From an uncultured Victivallales bacterium (GTDB taxonomy: Bacteria; Verrucomicrobiota; Lentisphaeria; Oligosphaerales; JAFGRS01), in the NCBI GenBank assembly GCA_903837355.1, contig CAILUI010000172.1, forward strand, positions 59,445 through 123,444: DNA of 64,000 bases, given 5' to 3'. Of this stretch, positions 62,801 to 64,000 are shown in pieces. The position numbers and the translations under genes are program-made. How positions within the stretch are numbered: the first letter of the stretch is position 1; each line of letters opens with the position of its first letter. The notes under the pieces are model-generated. The model was not told where the DNA came from. It worked only from the letters and a program-made list of their open reading frames with translations, and searched no databases.

Positions 62801-64000
62801 TGGCTCAGTCTCTCTGGTCAGCCAGGCCGGAGAGCCCGGTGCCATTCTTGACGGAGTGGGCACGGTGGACCTCACCGCACGGAACGGCTCGATCACCCAG
62901 GACGCTGCCGCCACGGGCATCAGTGCGGGCAGCATCATTCTATCGGCCACCAACGGCAGCATTGGGACCTCAACGGTGGCCCTCGAGACGGCAACCAACG
63001 CCGCGGTTGGCAGCAGCATCGACGCCAGCGTGGTCGGTGACGGCCAGAACATCTGGATCGACAACACAACCGCGCACGACACCTTCTTTGACGCTGCGGC
63101 CAGCGGCACCAACGCGAATATTACCTTCGACCAGTTTGGCAGCGGCGCTGCCCTGCTGCGGAATGTGCTTGCCTTGGAGGACACGGTCACGATCACGGCC
63201 GTAGGCGCTATCGGGGACGCCAACGGCGGCCTCAGCAATATCTCTGCGTCCGACATCCTGCTGCTCGGCGCGGCCGGGGTGGACGTCGACGTGACCCTCA
63301 CCGGCAGCGATCTGACCGCCGGATCCTATGGCACGCCGATTGACGTCCACTCGTTCACCGACGTGGCCGTGGTCGGCGCCATGGTCGGCAGCGTCTGGGT
63401 AGCCGGTATCGACTCGAATCTGGGTCTGGCGAGCCAGGGCGGGAATGTGCGCCTGACGGCGGACGGCGACATCAACCTCAACCGAGGCGAGATCATCGCT
63501 ACTGACGCCATCGTGACCCTCGGTGCCACCGGCGACATTACCAGTCTCGCCGGATCACAGGACGTGACCTCCGACGCGCTGATCATCGAGACGGCGCAGG
63601 ACGTGACCAACCTTGATCTGAGCATCGAACGCCTGTGGGTCTACAATGCCGATACGATCGGTCGTATGCACCTCGCCAACACCACCGACGTGAATGTGAT
63701 CCGGGCTGCCGGGACGGTGGAACTGCTGGCCGACGACGACTTGCACATCGGGGAAATCACCAGCGGTGGCCTGGTCAGCATCCAGGGCGTGGCCCGCGGC
63801 AGCGGCACTACCCTGTTCAGCAACCCGCAGCAGTTCGTCGAGCTCACGGAGGACTCCTACATCCGCGCCAACCGCCTCGACATCCGCAGTGCCGACGTAA
63901 TCATCCTGACTACCGATGTCGACTCGCTTTACATCGGTGAAGTAGCGGTGCGCTACGACAGCGGGCCGAGCGGTGTTACGTCCCGGATCGCCATCCGCAA
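56808..64000 (+). CDS. Two-partner secretion exoprotein TpsA (filamentous haemagglutinin-like), 3' end beyond window
   Basis: The frame is open from here to the window edge in every stretch I translated, giving at least 2,397 residues. After a signal region (MKITSTVVSFMLLFGPSGFAG), residues ~35-200 form the TPS secretion domain: LPSGGTVVHGNVGIG, WNSFSIGAGYGVNIDQPS, the invariant-type NPNGVFFG and ATVDVGQLIATTLNL. A LLFDP-like segment (VLFDPDYIVFLNLEG) follows. The rest is a right-handed beta-helix of short repeats such as GGNVRLTADGDINL, with an 1803-base duplication from ~59.96 kb. It is exported by the TpsB encoded 136 bases upstream; adhesion or surface coating is the usual role. ATG 56808 follows AAGGGGAGA; in-frame ATG 56730 also has a GAGG site. 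Confidence 0.9.
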   Translation, partial: MKRLLPSNSRMTPVMKITSTVVSFMLLFGPSGFAGNLPSGGTVVHGNVGIGVDGHTMTLTQASQQAIMTWNSFSIGAGYGVNIDQPSAQAAMLARVVGGDPSAILGSLTADGIFYLVNPNGVFFGQNATVDVGQLIATTLNLTDRDFLAGKLNFGGDSSAVVENRGSLNADFVALLGRNVTNAGTIAAREAALVAASNIELGRIAGGKLSVDMTGLLGDAIHSGAIDTGANGDVFIAGDQVGFDTGSTVNAGADGRVVVQSEGKTVMMPGAAITAPGGEVRINAPDANGEMGEGTRILAGATINTRGGTDDGFIEVSGHSIEVEGANLQAGEVLFDPDYIVFLNLEGTGPTGGGTGQQEGPITDFSDLREALTEDMGTTSYFDIDGANNYVWVAVPDLLNPLFPGYYANTEVPVLLSAGDADTIRFEAVLDITVVDDFNVATATGNGSVNLVFDAGRDIIVSAPLTLDGTGAFTATAGNDIRLEALLTTVLGGVYLTGSGNTTYINDITTGGGDVIIEDNVVLMDALTTISTSGGDVEIIGRVDANTTQGFQVLAGGGNVILGDSVGMTTPVALFEIVSSGTTELNNSIVATSTIDLDQADSIVLGSEVSMDAGGAIRIGGVGDTVTGEHGLSAVAHGGGIDVQASLGTPDGKVQDVSLEARGGNLVIGPSASVYSSGSVYLNADDTAGTADAIINGSVWANDTVRIVAADVRVNGGVTSRTLASLLAYNGDLTIDAGAAGAATVVAPEVIAEASDNIFVGDYAIDASDGAAHLTADTGNIAWANAVTTLPEIIAGSIYLNAPQGAINGNEVQTTGSEIVAVANDYISLTNITSANTTLDATVTGSGVSYAGAGQYINFMQHNNGAAAGDLDVLSAVTADGRIDITVNAGNLVAQQVHAGSVGPDTWDANLSTTLNNNDVGGDIGLGFVSAVGDATVTADAGLIYDLNGLTNNIYGRNLTLVGTDGIDTDMEITGTVTASSTNAPIDLMAYVLGTADQALKLGLIDSTGGNVRIVSDGRIDLRQGEIIATDAQVTLAAAADIVSDPGSQDVTARSLTIETAENVTNLDLSIEHLRVLDAETIGRMHLANSTDVHMIRAAGTVELLADDDLRIGDISSGGLVSIQGVARGNGTTLFSDPQQFIELTEDSYIRANRLDIRSADLINLTTDVDSLYIGEVAVRYDSGPSGVTSRIAIRNDGDVSILGINSLIFAPVDVETTGSMRVAEEVTTQLANEDIRLAATGGSLVIDDAITVGKNGTQTGVIRLVAGDAMVLTGYSNTSQVSNINARNGTVYLDAVGSIEDHDPLGGLITADHLVVERAGSIGMAGVPGVPGRHALDVNVNTLVGDNVKAESYINEVDNITIESFRTDGDFDLFAGGNIAVRTLTASDDLIRLTAAGSIALASKPNQAAAIRDGVGTVDLTAQQGSITQDADAFGISAGSIILSATGGSIGSANIALDTETNAAVGSSIDASVVGDGQNIWIDNTTGHDTFFDAAATGSNGNITFNQFGSGAALLRNVLALEDTVTITAGGAIGDANGGLSNVSASDILLLGAAGVDVDVTLTGSNLTAGSYGTPIDIHSFTDVAVVGAMVGSVWVAGIDSNLGLAAQGGNVRLTADGDINLNQGEIIATDAIVTLGATGDITSLAGSQDVTSDALIIETAQDVTNLDLSIERLWVYNADTIGRMHLANTTDVNVIRAAGTVELLADDDLHIGEISSGGLVSIQGVARGSGTTLFSNPQQFVELTEDSYIRANRLDIRSADLINLTTDVDSLYIGEVAVRYDSGPSGVTSRIAIRNSGDVSILGINSLIFAPVDVETTGSMRVAEEVTTQLANEDIRLAATGGSLVIDDAITVAKNGAETGVIRLVAGDAMVFTGYTNASQVSNINARNGIVYLDAVGSIEDHDAAGGLITADRLVVERAGSIGMAGVPGVPGRHALDVNVNTLVGDNVKGESYINEVNNITIDSFRTDGDFDLFAGGSITVETLTGSDDFIRLTAAGSVSLVSQAGEPGAILDGVGTVDLTARNGSITQDAAATGISAGSIILSATNGSIGTSTVALETATNAAVGSSIDASVVGDGQNIWIDNTTAHDTFFDAAASGTNANITFDQFGSGAALLRNVLALEDTVTITAVGAIGDANGGLSNISASDILLLGAAGVDVDVTLTGSDLTAGSYGTPIDVHSFTDVAVVGAMVGSVWVAGIDSNLGLASQGGNVRLTADGDINLNRGEIIATDAIVTLGATGDITSLAGSQDVTSDALIIETAQDVTNLDLSIERLWVYNADTIGRMHLANTTDVNVIRAAGTVELLADDDLHIGEITSGGLVSIQGVARGSGTTLFSNPQQFVELTEDSYIRANRLDIRSADVIILTTDVDSLYIGEVAVRYDSGPSGVTSRIAIR
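59958..64000 (+). repeat. Tandem 1803-base in-frame repeat of tpsA (2.2 copies visible)
   Basis: Matching points are exactly 1803 bases (601 codons) apart: the GT(T/G)ACC near 59958, 61761 and 63564, and CTGCGTCCGAC at 61441 and 63244. Units 61761-63563 and 63564-64000 are nearly identical. The 59958-61760 unit is very similar over most of its length, with weaker homology extending ~250 bases upstream. Each unit begins near VTxxxLxIETA and contains NAAVGSSIDASVVGDGQNIW toward its end. The array continues past the window. Confidence 0.93.

Noticed and set aside
57126..63850. Many minus-strand frames of 70-260 codons under the exoprotein gene
   Set aside because: They repeat with the same 1803-base period as the sense gene and have no ribosome sites, so they are by-products of the sense coding sequence.

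Overview
The window is GC-rich, densely packed bacterial chromosome from a diderm (two-membrane) cell. Evidence for two membranes is an outer-membrane two-partner secretion pair at the right end, an ArnT-like lipid-linked sugar transferase and a periplasmic S41 protease. The gene mix points to the Planctomycetes-Verrucomicrobia-Lentisphaerae (PVC) superphylum, perhaps Lentisphaerota or Kiritimatiellota. That mix includes HflK/HflC plus a third large SPFH protein beside a P-type ATPase, a TIGR03663-type transferase, a discoidin-like secreted protein, a UroD/MtaA-like enzyme, a DUF4080-type radical SAM protein and short dispersed repeats containing TGGAGGGCGA. This placement is inference; no rRNA gene is present.

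Left third (1-19.4 kb). A truncated carbohydrate-binding tail and prmC are followed by a plus-strand run: a B12/radical SAM protein, a MacB/LolD-type ABC exporter with two downstream paralogous cysteine-pair proteins, an ArnT-like transferase and an OmpR-type two-component system. From 10.9 to 19.4 kb the genes are on the minus strand and read right to left. They are a carbohydrate ABC importer made of two unusual polypeptides (a solute-binding protein fused to a MalF permease, and a MalG permease with a ~400-residue insertion), an HTH-EIIA regulator, a lone HyfB/NuoL-type proton-channel subunit and a family 2 glycosyltransferase.

Middle (19.9-40.3 kb), all minus strand. Two compact runs hold a UroD-like enzyme-clpS-clpA and ctpA-dapB, with glyQS just upstream of ctpA. 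Next come an orphan two-TM sensor-like protein, a TIGR03663-like transferase with an SMP-30 protein, and a discoidin-like protein with a convincing intrinsic terminator. A membrane module follows: three SPFH proteins, a heavy-metal P-type ATPase, an orphan ABC ATPase and an anchored TPR protein.

Right third (40.6-64 kb), mostly plus strand. It carries a housekeeping cluster: yjbQ, priA, ligA, a divergent thymidylate-synthase-like gene, acpS, cinA and recA. Then come divergent proC and dapA, tRNA-Pro(UGG) and an IclR regulator. After a ~1 kb leader region lies a two-partner secretion locus. Its TpsB has a coiled-coil and APVVA-repeat extension. Its TpsA runs off the window and contains a 1803-bp in-frame repeat present at least 2.2 times.

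The features I consider most likely to be undescribed are the two-polypeptide sugar importer, the paired cysteine-domain proteins attached to the ABC exporter, and the SPFH/P-type ATPase/ABC membrane module.
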